From the NCBI GenBank assembly GCA_964572745.1, contig CAZNFT010000001.1, forward strand, positions 95,760 to 159,759: 64,000 nt of DNA, given 5' to 3'. The notes beneath the pieces are model-generated. The model was given only the letters and a program-made list of their open reading frames with translations. It ran no database searches and was not told the DNA's origin. Shown here piece by piece: positions 37,201-44,943 of the stretch. The stretch's first letter is position 1; every line of letters begins with the position of its first letter. The position numbers and the translations under genes were made by a program. The DNA is from M50B103 sp041667565. Lineage in GTDB: Bacteria > Fidelibacterota > Fidelibacteria > Fidelibacterales > Fidelibacteraceae.

Positions 37201-37496
37201 TGTACGAGAATGTTTTCTTTTACAGTTCTCATTTGTGGATCATGAGCAGGGGTTCCCGAAAGAACAGCTTCACCATCTTCATAAGCTTTTACATATTCAA
37301 ATTGCCCTTGTTCGTTTCTTTTTATGTGTAAGGCGTCCTCAGTTTGGTGCCAGTGAAAATTTTCATCACCGCGCAAATAGACTTTTAAGCTTCGGCCATC
37401 CTCATAATTGATAGTTAGAGGTTGCGGATTTGCCGGAACTGCAAACGCAAGTGCTGTAAATACTGTTATAATAAGTGTGATAAGTATCTTTTTCAT
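34272..37496 (-). CDS. Secreted M6 family metalloprotease with PKD domain and type IX sorting tail
   Basis: A 1074-residue secreted protease. A signal peptide is followed by a pro-region. The M6 (immune inhibitor A-like) catalytic motif HEFGH is at residues 326-330 (GVICHEFGHVCGLPDF). A PKD-like domain near 815-900 ends in a YVWEFGDD...HTYTQSGKYSVTM pattern, then a cadherin/Ig-like repeat. The last ~85 residues (from TLSQNYPNPFNP, with DIYDLSGHKV and LSSGMYLYRL) are a FlgD-like C-terminal sorting domain of type IX secretion. ATG 37496 starts the signal peptide. The protein should be released or attached to the cell surface to digest proteins. Confidence 0.92.
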   Translation of the reverse strand: MKKILITLIITVFTALAFAVPANPQPLTINYEDGRSLKVYLRGDENFHWHQTEDALHIKRNEQGQFEYVKAYEDGEAVLSGTPAHDPQMRTVKENILVQKLPNIQDMPVDLSARKTMPINHSMRTASVSGSSARSDDPFVRTEFPTLGSRKFLCILVDFPDKKMTHSTTDFDSLFNAKDYTYNGAIGSVNEYYQTTSLGKFDPTFDIVGPVTLDSSWIFYGKNGSNGNDENVQTFVKHAIFAADSLVDYSDYDLDNDGRVDNIYFIYAGYGEASGADANTIWPHRWWTYSMNNIQLDGKYFGDYSTSNELYGTSGKTLTSIGVICHEFGHVCGLPDFYDTDGAGSGGNSPGLGDWDAMDGGSWNDGGRRPPIFNAWSRTHLNWAKPIELTRTQALTVNPAHTHNDIYFFKAKTQGEYFMMENRQQTGFDMAIPGHGLLIYHIDMNHSGWNYNSINNNPNRQGFDIEEADGFGSLSYYSIDAGDPFPGTSNNRSFTDFTNPNALDWANNYSMAPMRNIYENNGVITFMFGDAYVESPQDIAISTQGYDSVTVSWSLNADKDSVMIVWAEDTKLGFPQSMQSYDIGDATAGGEVVYKGIDTVFYHTGLTAGVIQNYAIFSFNDSAYIYSERNLAEISTNSPPFYVTDFSEGIPEAWVVYDRYNNGTFGTENPLNRSLNSKTADNGFIVMDSEYAGDVNQIDAELTTQSFNFGLSRSVVVKFQHRLEVKNITLARLLYTINDGKVWFEAARWTGTTENPDLAEIDMSALVSGFKDVKFKFSYRGAKEKYWCIDDFEINSAIDTGMAAGFYAINPTGSKPLTVRFMNTTVSAPDSADSYVWEFGDDAEFYYGKDLMHTYTQSGKYSVTMVAKKGTNSSTFVKENYISVINDAPVLIDENIDTLDVKMNESITYNLNNIFADPNGDPLTYSYKNVPSDITCDITDSLLVLTPGSNYMGVESLTLVAKDNENDSLQHKVDIWVSETGISSSLPKKFTLSQNYPNPFNPRTAINYELPFSQKISLDIYDLSGHKVLTLVNGFQEAGYYTVTFNGSTLSSGMYLYRLSAADEMITKKMLLMK

Positions 37497-37536
37497 TAAT
37501 TTTCTCTTTTTTTGTCTGCGATTTCTTGTGCGTGAT

Positions 37537-37565
37537 ATTATAGAAAGCATTTTGAAACAATACAA
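37537..37565 (-). promoter_or_regulatory. Promoter of the M6 protease gene
   Basis: On the minus strand TTGTAT (37565-37560) and a consensus TATAAT (37542-37537) are 17 bases apart, about 40 bases before the start codon. Confidence 0.6.
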
Positions 37566-37607
37566 TATTTTAATAAATTTTTGATTGTTTAACATGAGGT
37601 GCTAAAC

Positions 37608-39047
37608 ATGGATAATAAGTTGTTGGTCGAGCGTTCTGCAAAAGGTAAGCAAAGTATTACTTTACCGCTTTGTGATGTACCTGAATGCAAAATTGAAAAT
37701 TATATACCCAAAGAGTTTTTGCGGGAAAAAGCTTGCAATTTACCCGAAGTAAGCGAGCCTGAAGTGGTACGCCATTTTGTAAACCTTTCAACTCTCAATC
37801 ATCATGTAGATAAAGGTTTTTATCCTCTGGGTTCTTGTACAATGAAATACAACCCCAAGATCAATGAAAAAATTGCTACTTCGCCCGGCATCAGCGAGCT
37901 TCATCCTTTTCAAGATCCCGGCACGGTACAAAGCGCATTGAAAATATATTATGAAGTCGAACAACTTCTTTGCAAGATCACGGGAATGGCAGCTTTTACT
38001 TTACAGCCGGCAGCGGGCTCACATGGCGAGCTTTGCGGCGTAATGCTTATGCGTGCATATCATAGAGCTAAAAATAATCATAAGACTACTATTCTTATTC
38101 CGGATTCAGCTCATGGTACAAATCCCGCATCTGTTCACCTGGGCGGTTATAAGGCTGTTACAGTGAAATCGACGGATGAAGGTCTGGTAGATATTGAGGA
38201 TCTGAAAGCTAAGCTTAATGATGAAGTTGCCGGGTTTATGCTGACCAATCCCAATACCTTGGGTATTTTTGAAAAAAACGTGATGGAAATTTCCGAATTG
38301 GTCCATTCTGTGGATGGACTTATGTATATGGATGGCGCCAATATGAATGCACTTTTGGGTATTGTAAAAATTGCAGACATGAATTTTGACATTACTCACT
38401 TTAACCTGCATAAAACATTTTCTACACCGCATGGTGGTGGCGGTCCCGGATCCGGTCCTATTGGTGTAGGTGAAAAACTTGTTTCTTATTTACCGGTTCC
38501 CAGAGTCGAAAAAACTGAGGAGGGATATATTCTTGACTGGGATAAAGAAGAGAGTATAGGTAAAATGATGGGTTTTTGGGGCAATTATGGTGTTATTGCT
38601 CGCACCTGGGTTTATATCCGTATGTTGGGTGAAGAAGGTTTAAAGGATGTCTCAAAATATGCCATTATTAATTCAAATTATATTCGTGCTTCACTGGAAG
38701 ATGTTTACGATCTGCCTTTTAAATCCCCAACAATGCATGAATGTGTATTTTCGGGCAGCAGACAAAAGAAACAAGGTGTAAAAACTTTAGATATTGCAAA
38801 GCGCATGTTGGATTATGGTATTCATGCTCCCACTATTTATTTCCCTCTCATTGTTTCCGAAGCTCTGATGGTTGAGCCCACTGAAACCGAAAGCAAAGAA
38901 ACTCTGGATGATTTTATTCATATTATGAGAACTATTGCTAAAGAATCTGAAGAAAATCCCCAACTTGTACGTTCTGCGCCACAAAACACTCCGATTAAAC
39001 GACTTGATGAGGTGAAGGCGAATAAAGATCTTAATGTTAGATGGTAA
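37608..39047 (+). CDS. gcvPB: Glycine dehydrogenase (decarboxylating) subunit 2
   Basis: The 479-residue PLP subunit of split-type P-protein of the glycine cleavage system. The PLP lysine lies in HFNLHKTFSTPHGGGGPG, and PLGSCTMKYNPK and DSAHGTNPASV are family blocks. It decarboxylates glycine together with subunit 1, passing the aminomethyl group to the H-protein. gcvPA, gcvT and gcvH are not in the window. ATG 37608 has GAGGTG five bases upstream; an in-frame GTG nine bases earlier is inside that ribosome site. Divergent from the M6 gene. Confidence 0.94.
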   Translation: MDNKLLVERSAKGKQSITLPLCDVPECKIENYIPKEFLREKACNLPEVSEPEVVRHFVNLSTLNHHVDKGFYPLGSCTMKYNPKINEKIATSPGISELHPFQDPGTVQSALKIYYEVEQLLCKITGMAAFTLQPAAGSHGELCGVMLMRAYHRAKNNHKTTILIPDSAHGTNPASVHLGGYKAVTVKSTDEGLVDIEDLKAKLNDEVAGFMLTNPNTLGIFEKNVMEISELVHSVDGLMYMDGANMNALLGIVKIADMNFDITHFNLHKTFSTPHGGGGPGSGPIGVGEKLVSYLPVPRVEKTEEGYILDWDKEESIGKMMGFWGNYGVIARTWVYIRMLGEEGLKDVSKYAIINSNYIRASLEDVYDLPFKSPTMHECVFSGSRQKKQGVKTLDIAKRMLDYGIHAPTIYFPLIVSEALMVEPTETESKETLDDFIHIMRTIAKESEENPQLVRSAPQNTPIKRLDEVKANKDLNVRW

Positions 39048-39220
39048 AATGCAGAACAGTGATCGGCAAACTGTAAATTGTTGTGACCAATAGAAGGATT
39101 AACAGACAGGGTTGAATTTCTTCAAGGAACAATTGACGGGCATAGTCGTAAATCTTCAGACCTAAAAAAAATCTCTTTATAATCCCGGAATGACCGGATA
39201 ATATATTAATAGGAAAGAAA

Positions 39221-40852
39221 ATGATCTTATCGTACAAAGAAAAAAAAATTAAAATTAATTATAATACAGCTTTAACAGGTCTTGATATTGTCCGGGAATA
39301 TTTTCCTGGTTCAAATATCTTGTGCATGGCTTCTAATAATGAGTTACATAGTCTGAATAATGTTATTGATAGCAATGTTGACTGTTGCAGCTTTTATGAT
39401 ATTTATGATACGGCCGGTGCCAGATGTCTGGCCATTAGTACAACAGCTCTGATGCTTATGTCGGCTGAAGGACTTTTTAAAGATACCCGCATATCTGTTG
39501 AGCATTCTTATGGAAAAGGCTTTTATTGTGAGCCTGTCCGCCCAGAAACTTTAAATGATAATTATCTTCAGGAATTAGAAGATAAAATGAGAGATTACAT
39601 AAGTAAAGACCATGTTTTTAAAGAAGTCTGTATAAAACCCGAAGATCTTGGAAAGATCAAATTAAAGCGTTTTGATGTGCTTAAAAATTCACCTAAAAAA
39701 TGTTTTCCCATTTATGAGCTTGATACTTTTAAGCATTGGTTTATTTCTCCCTTAGTTCCTTCGGCGGCCTATTTAAAAAAATTCAGACTTACAGCTTACA
39801 AAAATGGCTTTGTTTTAGAATTTCCAACTAAATCATCTCCGGAAAAAATACCTCCATTCACACCTTCGCCTAATCTTTTTACTGTGATCCGTGAAAGTGA
39901 ACACCGAGGTAATATGCTGGAAATTCGCCATGTTAATGACCTTAACGAAAGAGCTTTAGCTGGGCGTGATGCTGAAGCCATTCAATTATATGAAGCCTTG
40001 CACGAAAAAAAGGTTGCTGAAATTGCCGATGTGATCATGTGCCGAGAAGATTTAAGATTTGTATTTATTGCCGGACCTTCTTCTTCGGGTAAAACCACTT
40101 TTATGAAGCGCTTATCTTTACAATTGCGTATCAACGGCCTTAAGCCTCAACATTTATCCTTGGATGATTATTTTGTGGATCGTCATCAAACACCCTTAGA
40201 TGAAAAGGGTGGATTAGATTTTGAGCATTTTAATGCCATAGACCATCAGCTTTTAAATAAAGATTTGGTCTCTCTTATGAATGGAAAGGGTGTACAATTA
40301 CCACGATTTATTTTCAAGGATGGTTGTAAAGAATTTTCTGATACGCTTACATATTTAAAAGACGATGAAATCCTTATTTTGGAAGGTATTCATGGTTTAA
40401 ATCCTGACTTAGCATCACCAATTCCTGAAAACACTAAGTTCAGAATTTATATATCCGCTTTGACACAGTTAAATTATAACCTGTATAATCGTGTATCTAC
40501 ATCGGATACACGTTTACTTAGACGGATGTACAGAGATTCGCAATTTCGTAATCACTCTCTCGAAGAAACGCTTCAGCGCTGGCCCTCGGTGCGTAGTGGT
40601 GAAAATAAATGGATCTTTCCTTTTCAAGAAAATGCTGATATCTACTTTAATTCTGCATTGGAATACGAATGGTCTGTTTTTAGTGGCATTTTACTTGATA
40701 TGCTTTCCAAGATCCCGAAAGATTCACCTGTAAAGGTGGAATCTGAACGTTTATGCCGATTAATGGAATTATTTGTTCCCTTTGAAAGCAAGTTTATTCC
40801 ACCCACATCACTGCTACAGGAATTTTTAGGCGGTAGTTCTTTTGTGTATTAA
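39221..40852 (+). CDS. TGS-domain nucleoside (uridine) kinase
   Basis: A 543-residue protein. Residues 1-70 resemble a TGS/ubiquitin-like domain and the next ~200 a ThrRS second-additional-domain-like module (with HSYGKGFYCE, a relative of the HxxxH editing motif). Residues about 285-543 are a uridine kinase/phosphoribulokinase-like P-loop domain: AGPSSSGKTTF, LDDYFVDR, ILEGIHGLNP and RRMYRDSQFR. This layout is known from bacterial uridine-kinase-like proteins. The likely reaction is phosphorylation of a nucleoside by ATP or GTP. RBS AGGAAAG precedes the ATG. Confidence 0.88.
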   Translation: MILSYKEKKIKINYNTALTGLDIVREYFPGSNILCMASNNELHSLNNVIDSNVDCCSFYDIYDTAGARCLAISTTALMLMSAEGLFKDTRISVEHSYGKGFYCEPVRPETLNDNYLQELEDKMRDYISKDHVFKEVCIKPEDLGKIKLKRFDVLKNSPKKCFPIYELDTFKHWFISPLVPSAAYLKKFRLTAYKNGFVLEFPTKSSPEKIPPFTPSPNLFTVIRESEHRGNMLEIRHVNDLNERALAGRDAEAIQLYEALHEKKVAEIADVIMCREDLRFVFIAGPSSSGKTTFMKRLSLQLRINGLKPQHLSLDDYFVDRHQTPLDEKGGLDFEHFNAIDHQLLNKDLVSLMNGKGVQLPRFIFKDGCKEFSDTLTYLKDDEILILEGIHGLNPDLASPIPENTKFRIYISALTQLNYNLYNRVSTSDTRLLRRMYRDSQFRNHSLEETLQRWPSVRSGENKWIFPFQENADIYFNSALEYEWSVFSGILLDMLSKIPKDSPVKVESERLCRLMELFVPFESKFIPPTSLLQEFLGGSSFVY

Positions 40853-41152
40853 GCAGTGGGAATTATTGAAAAAAAATACTTAGCCATATCATATAGTAGT
40901 ATAAATTTAGGCGGAGCTATTCAATGCTTTAGGAAGCCCTTTTTTTGTATTACAAGCTTTTCTCTTTTATTGCCATCAAAACTAGTGTTTTTTGAGAATT
41001 TTATCAAAAAAAGTTCAGCTTTTTCTTGTAAATACTTGATGGAAAATAAAGCAATAAATTACACAAAATTCGCAAATTAAGGTTGGCTCTTTCTAAAAAG
41101 ATTTCTAAATTCAAAAGACTTGAAAACTATACTAAACATTAGAGGTGTAAAA
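40853..41152 (+). promoter_or_regulatory. Spacer before the transhydrogenase operon with a weak promoter candidate
   Basis: Three hundred AT-rich bases without a believable gene. TTGGCT (41083-41088) and TAAATT (41106-41111) are 17 bases apart and lie about 40 bases upstream of pntAA; the match is weak. Confidence 0.3.
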
Positions 41153-42319
41153 ATGATTATTGGTATTCCCAAGGAGATCATGCCTGGAGAACGCCGCATT
41201 GCCGCGTCGCCAGAAACAGTAGAAAAAATGGTAAAGGACGGACTAAGCGTTCTTGTTGAAGTGCAAGGCGGAGAGGGTTCTTTTTATCATGACCCCGAAT
41301 ATGTAGCCGCTGGAGCTGAACTTGTTGATGATGTTAGTGATATTTATGAACGCTCTGACGTTATCTTAAAAGTAAAAGAACCCCTTTTCAATAAAGAAAA
41401 GAACAAGCATGAAGTTGATATGATGAAAGAAGGCCAGACCCTTATTACTTTTATCCACCCTGCTGCACCGATCAATCACGATATGGTGAAACGACTTGCG
41501 GCTAAAGGCGTTACAAGTCTTACACTTGATGGTATTCCGCGTATCACACGAGCACAGACCATGGATGCACTAACTTCTATGAGTACTTGTGCAGGATACA
41601 AAGGTATGTTAATTGCTGTCAATGAATTACCACATTTTGCTCCACAGATTTTTACCGCAGTTGGAATGATCAAACCTATCAATGTTTTGGTTGTGGGTGT
41701 TGGTGTTGCCGGTCTTCAGTCCATTGCAACAGCTAAACGTCTTGGTGCTGTTGTTTATGCTGCCGATATTCGTCCGGCCGCTGCAGAACAGGCAATGTCA
41801 CTTGGCTGTAAGATCATCGACTTGGAAGTTCCTGCTAACGAGGCCGTTGGTGAAGGTGGTTATGCACTTGCTTTATCAGAAGATCGTCTTAAAAAAGAAC
41901 GTAAGATTCTTGCAGAACATGTTAAAGATATGGACATTATTATTTTATCTGCCCTTGTACCCGGTAAATTAGCTCCCAATATTATCACCGAAGAAATGGT
42001 AAAGAGTATGAAAAACGGTGCGGCTATTGTTGATATTTCCATTGACCAAGGTGGTAACTGCGAGATCACTCCTCCAGGTGTTATTGAAACGAAACATCAT
42101 GTTACATTGATCGGTATTAAAAATATCCCCGGACTTCTTCCTACAAGTTCAACCTGGATGTTCTCACAGAATGTTTACAATCTTCTGGAATACCTCGTCA
42201 AGGATGGAGAGATCCATCTTGATCTGGATGATCCTATTATTCAGAGCTCTTTGACAACCTATAAAGGTGAAGTCGTTCACCAAGGTGCATTGGAAGCATT
42301 CGCCGCACTTGGGCATTAA
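41153..42319 (+). CDS. pntAA: Proton-translocating transhydrogenase subunit alpha-1, NAD(H)-binding domain I
   Basis: A 388-residue soluble domain I protein of the split-type transhydrogenase. It opens IIGIPKEIMPGERRIAASP and contains the NAD Rossmann loop VVGVGVAGLQS followed by YAADIRPAAAEQA, and the mobile loop region near SEDRLKKERK. It resembles alanine dehydrogenase, but the RPAAAEQAMSLG block and the two following membrane subunits identify it as PntA1. It binds NADH and delivers hydride to domain III. ATG 41153 has AGAGGTG at good spacing. A hairpin-T run follows before pntAB. Confidence 0.94.
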   Translation: MIIGIPKEIMPGERRIAASPETVEKMVKDGLSVLVEVQGGEGSFYHDPEYVAAGAELVDDVSDIYERSDVILKVKEPLFNKEKNKHEVDMMKEGQTLITFIHPAAPINHDMVKRLAAKGVTSLTLDGIPRITRAQTMDALTSMSTCAGYKGMLIAVNELPHFAPQIFTAVGMIKPINVLVVGVGVAGLQSIATAKRLGAVVYAADIRPAAAEQAMSLGCKIIDLEVPANEAVGEGGYALALSEDRLKKERKILAEHVKDMDIIILSALVPGKLAPNIITEEMVKSMKNGAAIVDISIDQGGNCEITPPGVIETKHHVTLIGIKNIPGLLPTSSTWMFSQNVYNLLEYLVKDGEIHLDLDDPIIQSSLTTYKGEVVHQGALEAFAALGH

Positions 42320-42336
42320 TAAACGCCTTATAATTT

Positions 42337-42363
42337 ACCGCACCCTTCAAGGTGCGGTATTTT
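42337..42363 (+). terminator. Intra-operon terminator between pntAA and pntAB
   Basis: ACCGCACC (42337-42344) pairs with GGTGCGGT (42351-42358) around a short loop and is followed by ATTTTTC. It lies inside the operon, so it may lower expression of the membrane subunits relative to domain I or protect the 3' end of the pntAA message. Confidence 0.7.
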
Positions 42364-42406
42364 TCTATAGTAGAAAAAATAAACTGTAAATAAGAGGAAA
42401 TAATCT

Positions 42407-42712
42407 ATGACAACAACACAGGGCATTTTAGTCGCCGTTTTCATTGTGGCTACCCTGGTCGGTTATAAGATCATCAACCGCGTACCAAGTCTTTTACACA
42501 CACCGCTAATGTCGGGCATGAACGCTTTTTCTGGCGTTACCGTTCTCGGTTGTCTTTCTGCAACTGCAATAGCAGTACATTTAGGCAGTCAGGTTCTTGG
42601 TTTTATTGCCATCGTTATTGCGATGATCAATGTGGTGGGTGGTTTTGGAGTTACCGATCGCATGCTTCGCATGTTTCACGGAAGTAAACCAAAAGAGGAG
42701 GGTAAAAAATAA
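42407..42712 (+). CDS. pntAB: Transhydrogenase subunit alpha-2 (membrane)
   Basis: A 101-residue protein with three membrane helices, the small alpha-2 part of domain II. HTPLMSGMNAFSGV is the family signature, and the FGVTDRMLRMF tail precedes a basic C-terminus. With the beta subunit it forms the proton channel that couples hydride transfer to proton movement. It shares its last base with the first base of pntB (TAATG). Confidence 0.95.
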   Translation: MTTTQGILVAVFIVATLVGYKIINRVPSLLHTPLMSGMNAFSGVTVLGCLSATAIAVHLGSQVLGFIAIVIAMINVVGGFGVTDRMLRMFHGSKPKEEGKK

Positions 42713-44760
42713 TGTTATTAACTAATTTATTAAACTCTTCTCTATTACCGCTTAATATGCTTGGTGAACAGGCGTCCAGTACTCAAAATATTATCTATTA
42801 TATTGCATCGGCTATCCTTGTGATCGCTGTGCTTATTGGTCTTTCCAAGATGAGTAATGTTAAAACTGCGGTTAAGGGTAATGTTATAGGTTCTGTAAGT
42901 ATGCTTCTTGCCATTGTTTTGACGCTATGGCATTTCAATATTTTTAATGTTGTGCTACTTTGGATCGCTATGCTTGTTGGATTGCTCATTGGTATTTATG
43001 TTGCCATGAAAGTTAAAATGATCCAGATGCCTCAATTGGTGGGTCTTTTGAATGGTTTTGGTGGTGGTGCTTCAATGCTTGCGGGTATTTTGACTTTAAT
43101 TGCTGTAACACCCGATATGACAACTTTTTCGGTTTTAACTGCGAGTCTGGCAATTTTTGTTGGTAGTCTCACTTTGAGCGGTAGTCTTGTAGCAGCAGGT
43201 AAACTCCATAAAGTTCTTCCTCAGAAACCCATTGTATTAAAAGGACATATGTTTTGGACAGTCCTAACACTTGTTTTATCTTTAGTCACTGTTATTCTTT
43301 TTGTGATTCTTCCTGTTTTTGCAGATCCGACCCTTATGATAACACTGATCCTGCTTTGTCTCTTTTTTGCAGCTAGCTTTGGTGTGATTTTTTCCATTCG
43401 TATTGGTGGAGCAGATATGCCGATTACCATTTCGCTGCTCAATTCACTTTCCGGTGTTGCGGGCGCCATTGCCGGTATGGCAATTGCTGATCCATTGCTT
43501 GTTGCTGTTGGTGGTATTGTAGGTGCGTCCGGTTTATTTTTAACACAGATCATGTGCAAGGCGATGAATCGCAAACTCTTTGAAATCCTGCTTGGTAAAA
43601 CATCAGTTGCCGGTAAAAAAGCAAAGCCAAAGGAAATAGCTGAAGTTAAAAAGAAAGCTGAGCCTGTTAAAAGTGAAAAAGTACTTTCTCCCGGGAAGCG
43701 TTGCGGTAAATGGCTTAAAGATGCAAAACGTGTTATTATTGTGCCAGGTTACGGTATGGCACTTTCGCAAGCGCAATCAGCAGTTAAGCAGCTATTGACT
43801 GAACTTGAGCATGAAGGCAAAGAAGTAAAATTCGCTATCCATCCGGTTGCCGGTCGTATGCCTGGCCATATGAATGTGCTTCTTGCTGAAGTTGATGTTC
43901 CCTATGATAAATTGTACGAAATGCAGGATATCGACCCTGAATTCAAAGATACTGACGTTGCTATCGTTATTGGTGCAAATGATGTTGTTAATCCTGCGGC
44001 GAATACGGCTGAAGGTACACCCATTTATGGTATGCCTATTCTTAATGTAGATGAGGCAAAACATGTTATTATGTGTAATTTCGATAAGCTTCCCGGCTAT
44101 GCAGGTGTGGATAATCCGCTTTACGACGAAGGCTGCGAAGATCATATTGCTTTGATGTTGGGAGATGCTAAAGAAACACTGAAAGCCATTATGATTGATT
44201 TCCGCGATAGTGATACACCTAAAAAAGCTGAGGGTACTGCTACTGAGTACGCCGGTCAATGGCTAAATGATGCTAAACGCGTGATCATTGTTCCGGGTTA
44301 TGGTATGGCGCTGTCTCAGGCACAGTCAATTGTTAAAACTCTGATGCTGGAACTCGAGACAGATGGAGCGGAAGTAAAATTCGCCATTCATCCGGTTGCC
44401 GGTCGTATGCCTGGCCATATGAATGTGCTTCTTGCTGAAGTTGATGTTCCCTATGATAAACTTTACGAGATGCAGGAAATTAATCCGGAATTTAAAGATA
44501 CAGATGTTGCCATTGTTATTGGTGCAAATGATGTTGTTAATCCAGCAGCAAATACGGCTGAAGGTACACCCATTTATGGTATGCCTATTCTCAATGTAGA
44601 AGAGGCAAAACATGTTATTATTTGTAACTTTGATAAACAGCCCGGTTATGCCGGTGTTGATAATCCGCTCTACGAGGATGGACGGGAAGATCATATTGCA
44701 CTTTTGCTAGGTGATGCAAAAGAGACATTGAGAATGCTGACCCGTACTTTCCGTGTCTAA
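42712..44760 (+). CDS. pntB: Transhydrogenase beta subunit with duplicated domain III
   Basis: A 682-residue beta subunit; usual length is about 460. Residues 1 to about 300 are the membrane domain II (GLLNGFGGGAS, ISLLNSLSGVAGAIAG). A charged linker (about 305-330) is followed by domain III twice: residues about 332-500 and 515-682, offset by 183 codons and about 87 percent identical by my count. Both contain VPGYGMALSQAQ, HPVAGRMPGHMN, IGANDVVNPAAN and GYAGVDNPLY. At the position of the NADP 2'-phosphate-binding Lys-Arg-Ser of E. coli PntB, both copies read Asn-Phe-Asp. Nucleotide use is therefore uncertain. No frameshift is seen. Confidence 0.94.
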   Translation: MLLTNLLNSSLLPLNMLGEQASSTQNIIYYIASAILVIAVLIGLSKMSNVKTAVKGNVIGSVSMLLAIVLTLWHFNIFNVVLLWIAMLVGLLIGIYVAMKVKMIQMPQLVGLLNGFGGGASMLAGILTLIAVTPDMTTFSVLTASLAIFVGSLTLSGSLVAAGKLHKVLPQKPIVLKGHMFWTVLTLVLSLVTVILFVILPVFADPTLMITLILLCLFFAASFGVIFSIRIGGADMPITISLLNSLSGVAGAIAGMAIADPLLVAVGGIVGASGLFLTQIMCKAMNRKLFEILLGKTSVAGKKAKPKEIAEVKKKAEPVKSEKVLSPGKRCGKWLKDAKRVIIVPGYGMALSQAQSAVKQLLTELEHEGKEVKFAIHPVAGRMPGHMNVLLAEVDVPYDKLYEMQDIDPEFKDTDVAIVIGANDVVNPAANTAEGTPIYGMPILNVDEAKHVIMCNFDKLPGYAGVDNPLYDEGCEDHIALMLGDAKETLKAIMIDFRDSDTPKKAEGTATEYAGQWLNDAKRVIIVPGYGMALSQAQSIVKTLMLELETDGAEVKFAIHPVAGRMPGHMNVLLAEVDVPYDKLYEMQEINPEFKDTDVAIVIGANDVVNPAANTAEGTPIYGMPILNVEEAKHVIICNFDKQPGYAGVDNPLYEDGREDHIALLLGDAKETLRMLTRTFRV

Positions 44761-44788
44761 TAAATAGACATTGTTTTTATAAAGATGT

Positions 44789-44818
44789 AGAGGCTGTTCT
44801 TGGGAATAGCCTCTTTTT
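44789..44818 (+). terminator. Rho-independent terminator of the pnt operon
   Basis: AGAGGCT(G)TTC pairs with GGAA(T)AGCCTCT around a short loop, followed by TTTTTG, 28 bases after the pntB stop. Confidence 0.8.
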
Positions 44819-44943
44819 GTTTTATGCCTGTTTTTTTAATAGAACGCTTTGTATAAGTTAGGGGCAAGCAATTTTAATTCATCTTTTAAGTTACAGTAAA
44901 AATGTTTAAATTATACAAATATCTTTAACATAAAGGACATAAT

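Noticed and set aside
37599..37607. Earlier GTG start for gcvPB
   Set aside because: The GTG lies inside the GAGGTG ribosome site of the ATG at 37608.
40856..41080. 74-codon frame after the uridine kinase gene
   Set aside because: No ribosome site, low-complexity Phe/Ser/Lys composition, and no homology I recognise.
41153..42319. Alanine dehydrogenase
   Set aside because: The fold is related, but the RPAAAEQA block and the downstream pntAB/pntB identify transhydrogenase domain I.
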